Shown here piece after piece: positions 23,511-32,245 of a stretch of 64,000 nt of DNA. The DNA comes from Catelliglobosispora koreensis DSM 44566 (GTDB taxonomy: Bacteria > Actinomycetota > Actinomycetes > Mycobacteriales > Micromonosporaceae). How positions within the stretch are numbered: the stretch's first letter is position 1; the number at the start of each line of letters is the position of its first letter. The position numbers and the translations under genes were made by a program. The notes beneath the pieces were generated by a model. The model made no database searches, was not told the origin of the DNA, and was given only the letters and a program-made list of their open reading frames with translations. The stretch is from positions 217,774 through 281,773 of the forward strand of contig NZ_KB903293.1 of assembly GCF_000379685.1 (NCBI RefSeq). Direction: 5' to 3'.

Positions 23511-24191
23511 TTACATGGTGAGAAGGTTGGCCCGCTCTAGATCCGGCAGAAAGTCGACCTCTACGCAGCCGAATGGCGTGATATCCAGGGCCGAAAAACG
23601 TAAACCTTCCTCACCTATTGCCAGCTCAATGCCACGCTCGAAGTAGTCGCTGTCTTCACACTGTTCCAAATAGTGGACCAGCCGAGGACGGTCCACTGAC
23701 GAGACATAGTTAATTCCAACGGCTTCGCCCAGCCCGTCATCGACATGCTTGGACAGCTCTTTAACGTATCCGTCACCATCAACGGTGTATTTAACTTCTT
23801 CTTCACCGACGCGCGCGGTGTTGACGGCGACGAAGGAGCCGTCAAACGTCAGCGCTTGGATGAGGCCCGGCACGAACACCACATCACCGTTTAGCCAGAG
23901 CACCCCGCCGGGCGGCACCAGCCGCAGCGCCCGCAACAGGCTCTTGGACGTGTTGGTCTGGTCGAAAATCTCGTTGTAGACAAATGACGCCTCGCCGCCC
24001 GCGGCCTCAAGGATCATCTCCAGCTTGAAGCCGACAACCACCGTGAGGTGCAGGTCCGCGCCGAACGCGCGATGCAGGTGGTCAATTTGCTGCCGCAGGA
24101 TGGTCCGGCCATCGGCCAGCTTGGTCAGTGGCTTGGGATGGGGACGGCCTAATCTGGTACCAAGTCCGGCCGCCAAAATCACCACGTTCAC
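23511..24191 (-). CDS. LicC-like NTP transferase
   Basis: A 226-residue nucleotidyltransferase. It starts NVVILAAGLGTRLGRPHPKP with the GxGxRLG-like NTP loop, and has a LWLNGDVVFV motif for the metal Asp. The size and layout recall LicC phosphocholine cytidylyltransferase and related proteins that activate small head groups or sugars with CTP/UTP. It overlaps the GT2-TagF gene by 4 bp (GTGA), so it probably makes an activated precursor for the polymer or its decoration. The substrate is not predictable. Confidence 0.78.
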   Translation of the reverse strand: MNVVILAAGLGTRLGRPHPKPLTKLADGRTILRQQIDHLHRAFGADLHLTVVVGFKLEMILEAAGGEASFVYNEIFDQTNTSKSLLRALRLVPPGGVLWLNGDVVFVPGLIQALTFDGSFVAVNTARVGEEEVKYTVDGDGYVKELSKHVDDGLGEAVGINYVSSVDRPRLVHYLEQCEDSDYFERGIELAIGEEGLRFSALDITPFGCVEVDFLPDLERANLLTM

Positions 24192-26128
24192 ACCGGCTCC
24201 CCCATGACGATGTGCCGCACGACTTTCTCGGCCGCCTGGCCGGACTCAAATTCACAGAACCGTTCGCGGAAAGCCTTACGCCGGTCCTCGTGCTCCCACA
24301 CTTCACCGCTGGTGAAAATGTCGCGCAGCTCGTCTAGCGTCGACGCGACCGGTCCCGGTGGCGCGGCGAGCAGGTCAAAGTAGACGCCGCGACTGGCTAC
24401 ATATTCGTCGTAGTCGGGCGCGTAGATGACGATCGGCCGGCCCAGCAACGCGAAGTCGAACATGACCGACGAATAGTCAGTGATGAGCACGTCGGAGCGC
24501 AGCATGAGCTCCTCGATGCGCTCATCGCTAAGCGCGTCAAAGTAATGCGGCTTGATGGTGACCGTCGCCCCTGGGAGGTCTAGTGCCCGCGGCGGGATGA
24601 ATCCGTCGCGAAACGTTGGGGCGTAAAGGACACGCAGCACCGGCCCTGGCTCCCACGTCGCGTTCACGAGCACGTCGTTGCGCGGGGAACCGTATTCGAG
24701 CGCCGTGAAGTCGCACGGATATGCCCGCGCCCAGGTCTGCGTCGCGTACCGGCTCGACGAGAGGCTGTAGTCCCACCGATCACAGCGCTTGAGCAGCTTG
24801 TCGACCGCGACGTCTGGCTCGTGCACACCCATCCGCTTCAACGGTGTGCCGTGGTGGGTTTGGAGGTGCACAGTGGCGGGCCGCTTGACGATGTCGCCTT
24901 CTAGATTGTCGTTGTAGAACAACCACTTCGCCCGTGCCAGGGTGCGGTAGTACTTGAGCGAGCCAATGACGGCGTGTTCAGTGTTCTTGGGAAGCCTTGA
25001 GACGTAACGTTTATCGACTATCCAAACGCGACGGACATGTGGCGTAAGCTTCTGCATAGCCGTGTCTATGGCTGCCGGACTGCATTCGTAACCGCGACCC
25101 CAGTAGGCACTGAACACCGCCATGTCCTGCAACGGTTTCCTTCGGTGCCACCAGTGATACACGAGCCCGGGCAATCGTTTGAGCTTCCGCTTGACATCCC
25201 CTCTGGGGAAATTCTTCAGTGGGTACGCCCGCCAGCCCGCGTGATAGAGCAGAGTTTGCTTGGCGCCACGTGGTTTGAGTCCGTGCCGGGCGGCGAAGGC
25301 GCGCAGGTGCCTGACGAACGTTTTGCGGTCCGCTCGCGGGACTCTTCCCGAACCGAGAACGAGCAGTCCATGCCCGATAACCGCTTGGCGCACATGCTCT
25401 TTCACGAGGCCGTCGTCCAGCCGGGCCAGCGCCCGCTCGTATTGCCCGAACAGCTCCGCATGACGGACCGTCTTGGAACTCAGGATGCTTCCAGTGCGCC
25501 GCTGACGATAGTAGAGGCACACTTTGTCGAGCGCGCTGATCGTCTTTGCCTTGGCTAGCAACGGATACGTGAACGGAATGTCCTCATACCATCCGTCGGG
25601 GAACGGGATTTTGAGCTCACGTAAGAAGTGTGTGCAGACCACCTTGTTCCACGCGACGCCGAAGTTTTGCAGCATCGCGGAGTACCCGCTGATGTTGAAG
25701 GTTGTTGGGGCTTCGGTGAGGAGGTGGGCGAGGCGATTGCGCCGCGTGGTGCCGTCTACAAAGGCACGTGCGTAGTCGACGATGAGAACGTCAGGCTCAA
25801 GTGCCCTGAGCCGTGCCGTGATCGCGCTTAGCGCGCCGGGGGCTAGCCAGTCGTCACTGTCGACGAACCAGACGTACTCGCCTGTGGCGTGCTTGAAACC
25901 AATGTTGCGTGCGGCGCCCAGTCCGCAGTTGCGTTCCAATGCCACCAGACGCACCCGAGCGTCCCGCTCAGCGAACTCGGCAATGATCTCGCCACACCGA
26001 TCGGGTGACGCGTCATTTACGGCGATCAACTCGATGTCGGCGTCAGCATCGTCCAGAATGGATTCGAGGCACTCTCTGAGGTAGGCCTCAACCCGGTAAA
26101 CCGGCACGACGATGCTGATAAACGGCAC
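24188..26128 (-). CDS. bifunctional GT2 glycosyltransferase - CDP-glycerol glycerophosphotransferase (TagF-like)
   Basis: A 646-residue fusion. Residues 1-110 form a GT-A domain with ISIVVPVYRVEAYLRECLES and the DxD in EYVWFVDSDDWLAPGAL. After helical segments, residues 340-640 match TagB/TagF: KRPATVHLQTHHGTPLKRMG, SRYATQTWARAYPCDFTALE, GSPRNDVLVN and SDVLITDYSSVMFDFALLGR. It likely transfers a sugar and poly(polyol-phosphate), as in teichoic-acid-type wall polymers. GTG start at 26128. The TagH/TagG exporter is nearby at 28622-30165. Confidence 0.85.
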   Translation of the reverse strand: MPFISIVVPVYRVEAYLRECLESILDDADADIELIAVNDASPDRCGEIIAEFAERDARVRLVALERNCGLGAARNIGFKHATGEYVWFVDSDDWLAPGALSAITARLRALEPDVLIVDYARAFVDGTTRRNRLAHLLTEAPTTFNISGYSAMLQNFGVAWNKVVCTHFLRELKIPFPDGWYEDIPFTYPLLAKAKTISALDKVCLYYRQRRTGSILSSKTVRHAELFGQYERALARLDDGLVKEHVRQAVIGHGLLVLGSGRVPRADRKTFVRHLRAFAARHGLKPRGAKQTLLYHAGWRAYPLKNFPRGDVKRKLKRLPGLVYHWWHRRKPLQDMAVFSAYWGRGYECSPAAIDTAMQKLTPHVRRVWIVDKRYVSRLPKNTEHAVIGSLKYYRTLARAKWLFYNDNLEGDIVKRPATVHLQTHHGTPLKRMGVHEPDVAVDKLLKRCDRWDYSLSSSRYATQTWARAYPCDFTALEYGSPRNDVLVNATWEPGPVLRVLYAPTFRDGFIPPRALDLPGATVTIKPHYFDALSDERIEELMLRSDVLITDYSSVMFDFALLGRPIVIYAPDYDEYVASRGVYFDLLAAPPGPVASTLDELRDIFTSGEVWEHEDRRKAFRERFCEFESGQAAEKVVRHIVMGEPV

Positions 26129-26136
26129 TTTATGAG

Positions 26137-26173
26137 GCTAACTCACGTTTGATGTCCTTGACTGCGAGTTAGC
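26137..26173. repeat. 8-bp inverted repeat filling the divergent promoter
   Basis: GCTAACTC at 26137-26144 and GAGTTAGC at 26166-26173 are perfect inverted repeats 21 bases apart. They occupy nearly the whole gap between the start codons of the GT2-TagF gene (26128) and the methyltransferase (26175). The element may be an operator or two half-sites for one regulator. Confidence 0.5.
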
Positions 26174-26174
26174 G

Positions 26175-26999
26175 ATGAATGACCATGTGCGGGTGCGAGC
26201 CGATGACTGGGGACAAGATGGCGTTGACACCGACGTGCCAAACGCCGCGCGAATGTACGACTACTACCTGGGTGGCCTGCACAACTTTCCGGCCGACCGT
26301 GAGATGGCGCAGAGGGTTGTTGGCGCTTACCCCGCGCTGCCGGGCGTTCTTCAGCTGAACCGGGCATTCCTGCGGCGTGCCGTCAGATACCTGGTGCGCC
26401 AGGGCATCCGGCAGTTCATCGACCTCGGCTCCGGCCTGCCGACCGTGGGCAACGTGCACGAAGTCGCCCAGGCGGAAGCTCCTGACGCACGCATTGTGTA
26501 CGTCGACGTTGACCCGACGGCGGTCTTGCACAGCCGCCTCATGCTCGTGGGCAACCCTGGCGCGACGGTGCTGCAGCTAGACTTGCGCAACCCTGAGCAG
26601 GTGCTGAGCCATCGTGACCTGCGCTGGCAGATCGACCTCTCCCAGCCTGTCGCCCTGCTCACCGTGGCCGTCATGCACTTCATCGGCGACGCTGACGACC
26701 CCGTCGGAATCATGGGCGCTTACGGCGCCGAGGTCGCTTCCGGGAGCTACATGGTGCTGTCACACGCGAGCGGTGACAATGAACCAGAGGCAGCGGAGAA
26801 GATCACTGCGCTCTACGCCCGCACGGGCAACCCGATGTACTTCCGCCCCCGAGCCGAAATCGAAGCCATCTTCGGCGACTTCGAACTCGTTCCACCTGGC
26901 CTCGTCGTGCCCAATGAATGGCACCCCGAGCTCGCGGACGCCCCCTTAGCCGAGATCGGCAACGTCTCCGGCTATTGCGGCGTCGCCCGCAAACCCTGA
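26175..26999 (+). CDS. SAM-dependent methyltransferase, DUF574/Methyltransf_19
   Basis: A 274-residue protein of the actinobacterial DUF574 family: NAARMYDYYLGGLHNFPADR near the N-terminus, QFIDLGSGLPTVGNVHEVAQ (SAM motif I, about 89-108), VYVDVDPTAVLHSRLML (motif II) and LLTVAVMHFIGDADDPVGIM. This family is abundant in Streptomyces and related genera and its substrates are unknown. It is transcribed away from the polymer genes and splits them. Its ATG lies directly after the inverted repeat at 26137-26173. Confidence 0.9.
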   Translation: MNDHVRVRADDWGQDGVDTDVPNAARMYDYYLGGLHNFPADREMAQRVVGAYPALPGVLQLNRAFLRRAVRYLVRQGIRQFIDLGSGLPTVGNVHEVAQAEAPDARIVYVDVDPTAVLHSRLMLVGNPGATVLQLDLRNPEQVLSHRDLRWQIDLSQPVALLTVAVMHFIGDADDPVGIMGAYGAEVASGSYMVLSHASGDNEPEAAEKITALYARTGNPMYFRPRAEIEAIFGDFELVPPGLVVPNEWHPELADAPLAEIGNVSGYCGVARKP

Positions 27000-27017
27000 C
27001 CGTTCCCGCGCCCTTTC

Positions 27018-27178
27018 CCGCCGCTCACTCGCAGCGCCGTCCCGCCTTTCCGCGCACCTTCCCACGCCGCCCACTCGCTGCACCGTCCGTCTCCACGCGC
27101 CGCCCACTCACGGCGCCGTCCGTCTCCAGGCGCCGCCCACTCACGGCGCCGTCCGGCCTTTCCGCGCCAGCCACTCGT
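27018..27178. repeat. 33-bp imperfect tandem repeat (about 4 copies)
   Basis: Units begin CGCCGCCCACTC and run on through CGCCGTCCG and a CTCCA or CTTTC end. Three units at 27065, 27098 and 27131 are exactly 33 bp apart; flanking copies at 27018 and 27164 are degenerate. The region is non-coding between convergent genes (ends 26999 and 27273). The period is a multiple of 3 but no long reading frame here has a coding signature. Confidence 0.7.
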
Positions 27179-27263
27179 GATCCACATCCGTTGGAACGTG
27201 ATCAAAAGGCCTGTGGATCACGTCTGGCGGGATGTGGATCTGCGTTGTGGATGTGGATCACGA
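27175..27263. repeat. 15-bp perfect inverted repeat with internal GTGGATC direct repeats
   Basis: TCGTGATCCACATCC at 27175-27189 and GGATGTGGATCACGA at 27249-27263 are exact inverted repeats around a 59-bp core. The core repeats TGTGGATC (once in CCTGTGGATCACG, once in GATGTGGATCTGC). The whole is a candidate protein-binding array or a long hairpin terminator between two convergent genes. Confidence 0.6.
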
Positions 27264-27272
27264 CGAAGTGCG

Positions 27273-28625
27273 TTAGCGCGAAGCAAGCTCGAGGAGGGTA
27301 ATCGTGAGCCCGGAGAAAGGACGGGTGAGCGAGGCGGTAAAAGCCGGCGCGGGCGGAGCGGGAACGGCAGGGGAAGCGGGCGCGGCGGGGAGTGCAGGGG
27401 AAGCGGGAGGGGTGGTGGTGACGAGCCAGATGCGGGAGGCGGCACAGGTTTCGAGGACGGGACAGGTCGTGACGGGGGACGGGGTGCGGCGCCATTCGTA
27501 GGCGAAGCCGAAGCGTTCGCGTTGGTCGGGGAAGCCGGCGAAGACGATCCGGTCGGTGGAGCGGGCGTGGGTGTGGACGAACGATGCGGCGGCGGCGTAG
27601 TCCTGGTCGCCGGGCAACGGGGACTTGCGTAGGCCGATGTGGTCACGCGCGCCAAGGGCAAGCACGGCAAGGCATAACGCCGCTGCGGCGAGCCGCTGGC
27701 GCGGGACGGGCACGAGGCGGACAGCGGAGGCGGCCAGCAAAGCCCAAGCCGGCAACGTAAAGAGCAGATAGCGATAGTAAAAAAGCGAGTGCATGAAGAC
27801 GAAGAGCACTAAGGGCGGACCGGCCGCCCATACAAGCAACGCCGTCAGCGAACGCGACCAAGGAACGCTCACGAGAGCCACTAAGCCAAGGGCGGCAAGG
27901 ATTCCAGCCGTCGCGGCAGAGCGGGTCAGAGACTGCGGCAAGGTCGCAAATGACTTCAGCGAGGCGGAAATCCAAGCGACCTGGCCGGTTTGCTGAGAAC
28001 CGAGCCACGCCAACGGAAGCAACGGCACGAGCCCAAGTCCTACAGCGACAAACCAGCGTTTCCACGACGATACGAGCGGCAAGTGCGCCAACAGCACTAG
28101 CAAGGCGATCAGGTGACTCAGACCCGTCAGGGCAACGAACAGTCCCAACAGGATCCAGCGGCGCGAGACTAACGCCAGCATCGACGCGACAGCGAAGCAC
28201 AGGGCGAAGGCGTAAGGGCGGGCTTCTTCGGCATAGCGGCTCACACTCGGGATGACGGCCAGCAGGCAACCAGCGGCTAGCCCGATGTTGGGCGTGAACA
28301 GTTTGGCGCCCAGCGCGGCGGTCAGCGAAGCCGCGACGGCCATGGCGAGCAACGAGGGCACTCGCATAGCTATGACAGAGTCTCCGAAGACAGTTATCCA
28401 CAGGCGCATCAACAGGTAGTACGGAGCGAGCACGATATCCACATGCGACACGAGCCGCAGGAAGTCGTCGAACGGGATGGTTGAGGCCCACCAGGTCGCG
28501 TGCTCGTCACGCCACGCTTGCCGCGTTATACCGATCGCGCCCAGAGCAAACGTCAGCGCGAAGGGAATCGCGACAACAGGCCGGACTCCAGGAGGGACGC
28601 CAAGGCGAGGGGCCGCGGCCGTCAT
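27273..28625 (-). CDS. GT39-like membrane glycosyltransferase
   Basis: A 450-residue polytopic protein with about ten helices. The periplasmic Asp-Glu motif after helix 1, ITRQAWRDEHATWWASTIPF, and SRYAEEARPYAFALCFAV near the second loop are typical of PMT/ArnT-like GT-C enzymes that use polyprenyl-phosphate sugars. The tail (410-450) is Ala/Pro low complexity. It overlaps the TagH gene stop as ATGA and is co-transcribed with the TagG/TagH exporter, so it probably decorates the exported polymer. Confidence 0.82.
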   Translation of the reverse strand: MTAAAPRLGVPPGVRPVVAIPFALTFALGAIGITRQAWRDEHATWWASTIPFDDFLRLVSHVDIVLAPYYLLMRLWITVFGDSVIAMRVPSLLAMAVAASLTAALGAKLFTPNIGLAAGCLLAVIPSVSRYAEEARPYAFALCFAVASMLALVSRRWILLGLFVALTGLSHLIALLVLLAHLPLVSSWKRWFVAVGLGLVPLLPLAWLGSQQTGQVAWISASLKSFATLPQSLTRSAATAGILAALGLVALVSVPWSRSLTALLVWAAGPPLVLFVFMHSLFYYRYLLFTLPAWALLAASAVRLVPVPRQRLAAAALCLAVLALGARDHIGLRKSPLPGDQDYAAAASFVHTHARSTDRIVFAGFPDQRERFGFAYEWRRTPSPVTTCPVLETCAASRIWLVTTTPPASPALPAAPASPAVPAPPAPAFTASLTRPFSGLTITLLELASR

Positions 28626-29359
28626 GAGGAAGTGGTGACTTCTTTATAGGCGCGGATCGCCTCGGCCATCGAGCCGTCGACGGCGAGTTGGCCCTCGTGC
28701 AGGAATAGGCCGCGGGTGCAGAAGCGGGTGAGGTCACTTTCCTCGTGTGAAACCAGCACCATGGTGCGTCCCTGAGCGAGCAGTTCCTCCATGGTGTCGT
28801 AGCACTTGGCCCGAAACTCCGCGTCGCCGACCGCCATGACCTCGTCCACGAGCAGGATCGGGTGTTCGAGCTGGGCGATGACGGAAAAGCCCAGGCGCAC
28901 CCGCATGCCTGAGGAGTAGTGGCGGACCGGCGAGTCGATCGAGCGGCGGACCTGTTCACCGGCGAAGTCGACGATGCGGTCGAAGCGCCGGCGCAAGTCG
29001 GCCGCGGACATGCCGTGCAGCGACCCGACTAAGTGGACGTTTTCGCGACCGGTGAGGTCACCGGAGAAGCCTGCTGACAGTTCGAGCAGGGGCGCTACCT
29101 TGCCCCCGATCCGGACCGAACCCTCGTCGGGGATGAGCACTCCGGCGATCAGGCGCAGCAGCGTGCTCTTGCCCGTCCCGTTGCGGCCGACGATGCCGAC
29201 CGCCTCGCCAGGCCTGATGTCGAAGCTGACATCGCGGAACGGCCAGAAATCGCCACGGTACGGATCACGGGACGTCCCGTAAAACACGAGTTCACGAAGC
29301 CGCAAGTTGCGTTTGCGGCCCTGATGGAAGCGGATGCCCAGTCCCTCAGCTCTGATCAT
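28622..29359 (-). CDS. polysaccharide/teichoic acid export ABC ATPase (TagH/Wzt-like)
   Basis: A 245-residue ATPase: Walker A GRNGTGKST (58-66), signature YSSGMRVRLGF (about 148-158), Walker B ILLVDEVMAVGD (about 168-179) and the TLMVLVSHEE-like switch at MVLVSHEESD. The long N-terminal arm (RKRNLRLRELVFYGTSRDPY) is characteristic of polymer exporters. The short form lacks the C-terminal sugar-recognition domain of some Wzt proteins. Its ATG shares one base with the permease stop (TGATG). Confidence 0.9.
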   Translation of the reverse strand: MIRAEGLGIRFHQGRKRNLRLRELVFYGTSRDPYRGDFWPFRDVSFDIRPGEAVGIVGRNGTGKSTLLRLIAGVLIPDEGSVRIGGKVAPLLELSAGFSGDLTGRENVHLVGSLHGMSAADLRRRFDRIVDFAGEQVRRSIDSPVRHYSSGMRVRLGFSVIAQLEHPILLVDEVMAVGDAEFRAKCYDTMEELLAQGRTMVLVSHEESDLTRFCTRGLFLHEGQLAVDGSMAEAIRAYKEVTTSS

Positions 29360-30165
29360 CAGAGCTCCTTCAGGACGGACGGTTCAAGGCGGCGAAAGAG
29401 CAGCACCCCGGCAGTCAGCACGATCAGCGTCCCGGCGACGGTGAAGGCCAGAAGGCGAAGCGACGGGAACTCGTCGGGGAACCATGCCGCATGGTGCAGC
29501 TGGAAGATGCCGACGAGCGGATCGGCGACGTAGAGGCGCTTGGCCCACTCGGGCAGCGTCTGTGATTCATAGACCTTGCTGAGCGGGTAGATGATCGGGG
29601 CGGCGTAAAACAGGATCCGCACGAACAGCCGGACGAAGCGCTCAACGTCGCGCAGCATTACCGTCGCCGCTGACAGCAATAGAGAAATACCTGCTAGCAA
29701 CGCGAATTGCAGAATTACCGCGAGCGGTAAAGCGACAAGCGTCCGCCAGGTGATCTGAGCGTCGAAGACGACGGCCGCTCCAATCAGGATCGGCAAACCG
29801 GCGACGTATTCGGCGAACCGGCCGAGGACTTTGCCGAGCGGGAACATTTCGCGCGGCATGTTAATCGTGGTGACCAGCAAAGACTGCGAAGTGAGCGCCG
29901 AGGTCGATTCGTTGATCGCGCTGTTGAACCAGGCCCAGGCGAAGATCCCCGAGATGATGAACATGGGGTACGAGCCGCCGCCCGGGATCTGAGTGTCGAA
30001 CAGCAGACCGAAGATGAACCAGTAAATCAGCGCCATGGTCAGCGGTTCGATTAATGACCATAGATATCCGAGCACGGATTGCTGATACTTCACGGCTAGG
30101 TCACGGCGCACTAAAACCGACAGCACGCTGCGATTACTCCACACCGCAGCCACGCTGTGACCCAT
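29359..30165 (-). CDS. polysaccharide/teichoic acid export ABC permease (TagG/Wzm-like)
   Basis: A 268-residue ABC-2 permease with six helices. RRDLAVKYQQSVLGYLWSLI and EPLTMALIYWFIFGLLFDTQ are family signatures; INMPREMFPLGKVLGRFAEY is the usual loop before helices 3-4. It forms the channel for undecaprenyl-linked polymer. It heads the operon permease-ATPase-GT39 on the minus strand. No gene for TagO or TagA appears in the window. Confidence 0.9.
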   Translation of the reverse strand: MGHSVAAVWSNRSVLSVLVRRDLAVKYQQSVLGYLWSLIEPLTMALIYWFIFGLLFDTQIPGGGSYPMFIISGIFAWAWFNSAINESTSALTSQSLLVTTINMPREMFPLGKVLGRFAEYVAGLPILIGAAVVFDAQITWRTLVALPLAVILQFALLAGISLLLSAATVMLRDVERFVRLFVRILFYAAPIIYPLSKVYESQTLPEWAKRLYVADPLVGIFQLHHAAWFPDEFPSLRLLAFTVAGTLIVLTAGVLLFRRLEPSVLKEL

Positions 30166-30186
30166 AGGGCCACAGTAACTAAGCGA

Positions 30187-31509
30187 TTAGCACTCGATGA
30201 CGTTAACGGCCAATCCGCCGCGGGAGGTCTCTTTGTACTTGACCTTCATGTCCGCACCGGTTTCGCGCATCGTCTTGATGACCTTGTCGAGCGAGACGTG
30301 GTGGTTGCCGTCGCCGCGCAGGGCCATGCGCGCTGCCGTGATCGCTTTGATGGAGGCGACCGCGTTGCGCTCGATGCACGGGATCTGCACGAGACCACCG
30401 ACGGGATCGCAGGTCAGGCCGAGGTTGTGCTCCATGGCGATCTCCGCGGCGTTTTCGACCTGCTCCGGAGTACCCCCCATGACTTCGGCAAGACCAGCGG
30501 CGGCCATGGAGCAGGCCGATCCGACCTCGCCCTGGCACCCGACTTCTGCCCCGGAAATGGAGGCGTTCTCCTTGAAGAGGACCCCGATAGCGGCGGCAGT
30601 CAGCAGGAAGCGGACGACGCCGTCGGGAGAGGCACCCGGCACGAAGCGGGTGTAGTAGTGCAGCACGGCCGGGATGATGCCGGCTGCACCATTGGTCGGC
30701 GCGGTGACGACGCGGCCGCCAGCGGCGTTCTCCTCGTTCACGGCCAGGGCAAACAGGGTCACCCAGTCCATGACGCGCAGCGGGTCGGTGGCGTAGACCT
30801 CCGATTCGAGCTGGCGTTTCATGGCCGCGGCACGGCGCTGGACTTTCAGCCCACCGGGCAGGACACCTTCCGTGGTCAGACCGCTGATCACACAGTCCTG
30901 CATGACTTGCCAGATCCTGAGCAGACCGTCACGCACATCAGCTGACGAGCGCCAGGACAGCTCGTTGGCCATCATGACCTCGCTGATCGGCAGCCCGTAG
31001 GTCAGCAGTTGTGCCCCGGTCTTGAAGGGATAGCGCACGACGGTGTCGTCGGTCTTGAGCTGGCCGGTGACGTCATCGACGACGAACCCGCCGCCGACGG
31101 AGTAGTAGGTGCGCTCGCGGACGCACGCGCCTTCCCGGTCGAAGGCCGTGAAGGTCATCCCGTTCGGGTGATACGGCAGCGTACGACGCCGGTGCATGGT
31201 CAGCTCGAAGCGGAATCCATCGATCTCGCCGGCTTCCTTGAACGCCGCGACGCGTGACCCAACGGTCGTCGTGTCGACCGTCTCTGGATCTTCACCGGCG
31301 AGGCCGAGCAGCACGGCGGCCTCGCTGCCGTGCCCGTGGCCGGTCGCGCCCAGCGAGCCGAACAGCTCGGCGCGGATGATGGCGGTGTCAGCGAGCTTGC
31401 CACCGGCCTTGAGCCCGCCGACGAAGCGGCGAGCAGCCCGCATCGGCCCCACAGTGTGTGAGCTGGAGGGGCCGATGCCGATCTTGAAAAGGTCAAAGAC
31501 GCTGATCAC
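30187..31509 (-). CDS. sdaA: L-serine dehydratase (Fe-S, single chain)
   Basis: A 440-residue [4Fe-4S] L-serine ammonia-lyase converting serine to pyruvate and ammonia. It opens [20 protein letters not shown] and carries the cluster cysteines in [16 protein letters not shown] and [19 protein letters not shown]. Length is near the 450-460 of the family. Start GTG 31509. It ends 21 bp before the permease gene region and is not clearly in an operon. Serine use fits the nearby serC synthesis gene only in a general way. Confidence 0.92.
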   Translation of the reverse strand: MISVFDLFKIGIGPSSSHTVGPMRAARRFVGGLKAGGKLADTAIIRAELFGSLGATGHGHGSEAAVLLGLAGEDPETVDTTTVGSRVAAFKEAGEIDGFRFELTMHRRRTLPYHPNGMTFTAFDREGACVRERTYYSVGGGFVVDDVTGQLKTDDTVVRYPFKTGAQLLTYGLPISEVMMANELSWRSSADVRDGLLRIWQVMQDCVISGLTTEGVLPGGLKVQRRAAAMKRQLESEVYATDPLRVMDWVTLFALAVNEENAAGGRVVTAPTNGAAGIIPAVLHYYTRFVPGASPDGVVRFLLTAAAIGVLFKENASISGAEVGCQGEVGSACSMAAAGLAEVMGGTPEQVENAAEIAMEHNLGLTCDPVGGLVQIPCIERNAVASIKAITAARMALRGDGNHHVSLDKVIKTMRETGADMKVKYKETSRGGLAVNVIEC

Positions 31510-31519
31510 TGGGTCAACA

Positions 31520-32224
31520 CTAGCCGACGTCGAAGGTGACGATGATGCTCGTGAAGCCGAGCGAGCGCAGCAGGCTCTCCAGTGTCTTGCGGGTGTTTTC
31601 CTGTGCCCGCTGGATGAGCTGACTGTTTTGCGCCGCGGTCGCTAGCCGCTGGTTGGCGACGAGAAGGGTCTCGCGCTGGCGGTTGTTGTCCCCGTCGAAG
31701 AAGTCGCCCACCCGGTTGAACAGGCCTCGCTCCTCGGCGAAGACGTAGCTTCGGTCAAGGTTGAGCTTGGGCTCGGCCAGCACGGGCGCGGGCAGGGAAA
31801 TCTCGACGGACTTTCGGTCTTCGGACTGCTTTATTTTGTCCTCGGTCAGATTGCTGAACTCGACGTAGGCCTCGACCGTGCCGGCCGCGACGAACAGGGT
31901 GCGTTCGTTGATCAGCCAGTCGGGCACATATTTGCGGTCCTTCTTGAGGTCGATGACCACCTCGAAGTTGCCCTCGGCCGCGACGAAGCGCGCGAGGTCC
32001 TTGATCGAGAGAAGAATAGGAGGCTGACTCTGGTCGGTGACCTGCTCCTGGAACGGGTTCTTTAGCCAGTCCGGAAGAAACCGGCCCGCGTTGAACCCCA
32101 CCAACATCGCTCCGATCAGGGCAATGATTAGTAAAGTCCAGAAGACCCGCCGCCCGAACCGGGACTTTTCCGTCCGGATCGGCTGGGTGGGACCCTCAAT
32201 CATCTTCTGAGTGGGCTCGCTCAT
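31520..32224 (-). CDS. DUF4230 single-pass membrane protein
   Basis: From ATG 32224 the product is 234 residues: a charged N-terminus, one membrane helix (about 26-46), and a DUF4230 extracytoplasmic domain with [60 protein letters not shown] and [20 protein letters not shown]. The family role is unknown. The upstream start MHL at 32251 is rejected because it lies inside the divergent gene. The two divergent starts are only 22 bp apart. Confidence 0.82.
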   Translation of the reverse strand: MSEPTQKMIEGPTQPIRTEKSRFGRRVFWTLLIIALIGAMLVGFNAGRFLPDWLKNPFQEQVTDQSQPPILLSIKDLARFVAAEGNFEVVIDLKKDRKYVPDWLINERTLFVAAGTVEAYVEFSNLTEDKIKQSEDRKSVEISLPAPVLAEPKLNLDRSYVFAEERGLFNRVGDFFDGDNNRQRETLLVANQRLATAAQNSQLIQRAQENTRKTLESLLRSLGFTSIIVTFDVG

Positions 32225-32245
32225 GGAAGACACCGTAAAGCTAAG

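Noticed and set aside
27018-27263. CRISPR array in the repeat cluster at 27 kb
   Set aside because: Repeats are contiguous, with no unique spacers of 28-38 bp between them, and no cas genes nearby.
30157-30945. 262-codon plus-strand frame
   Set aside because: Antisense to the L-serine dehydratase gene, which has full catalytic cysteines.
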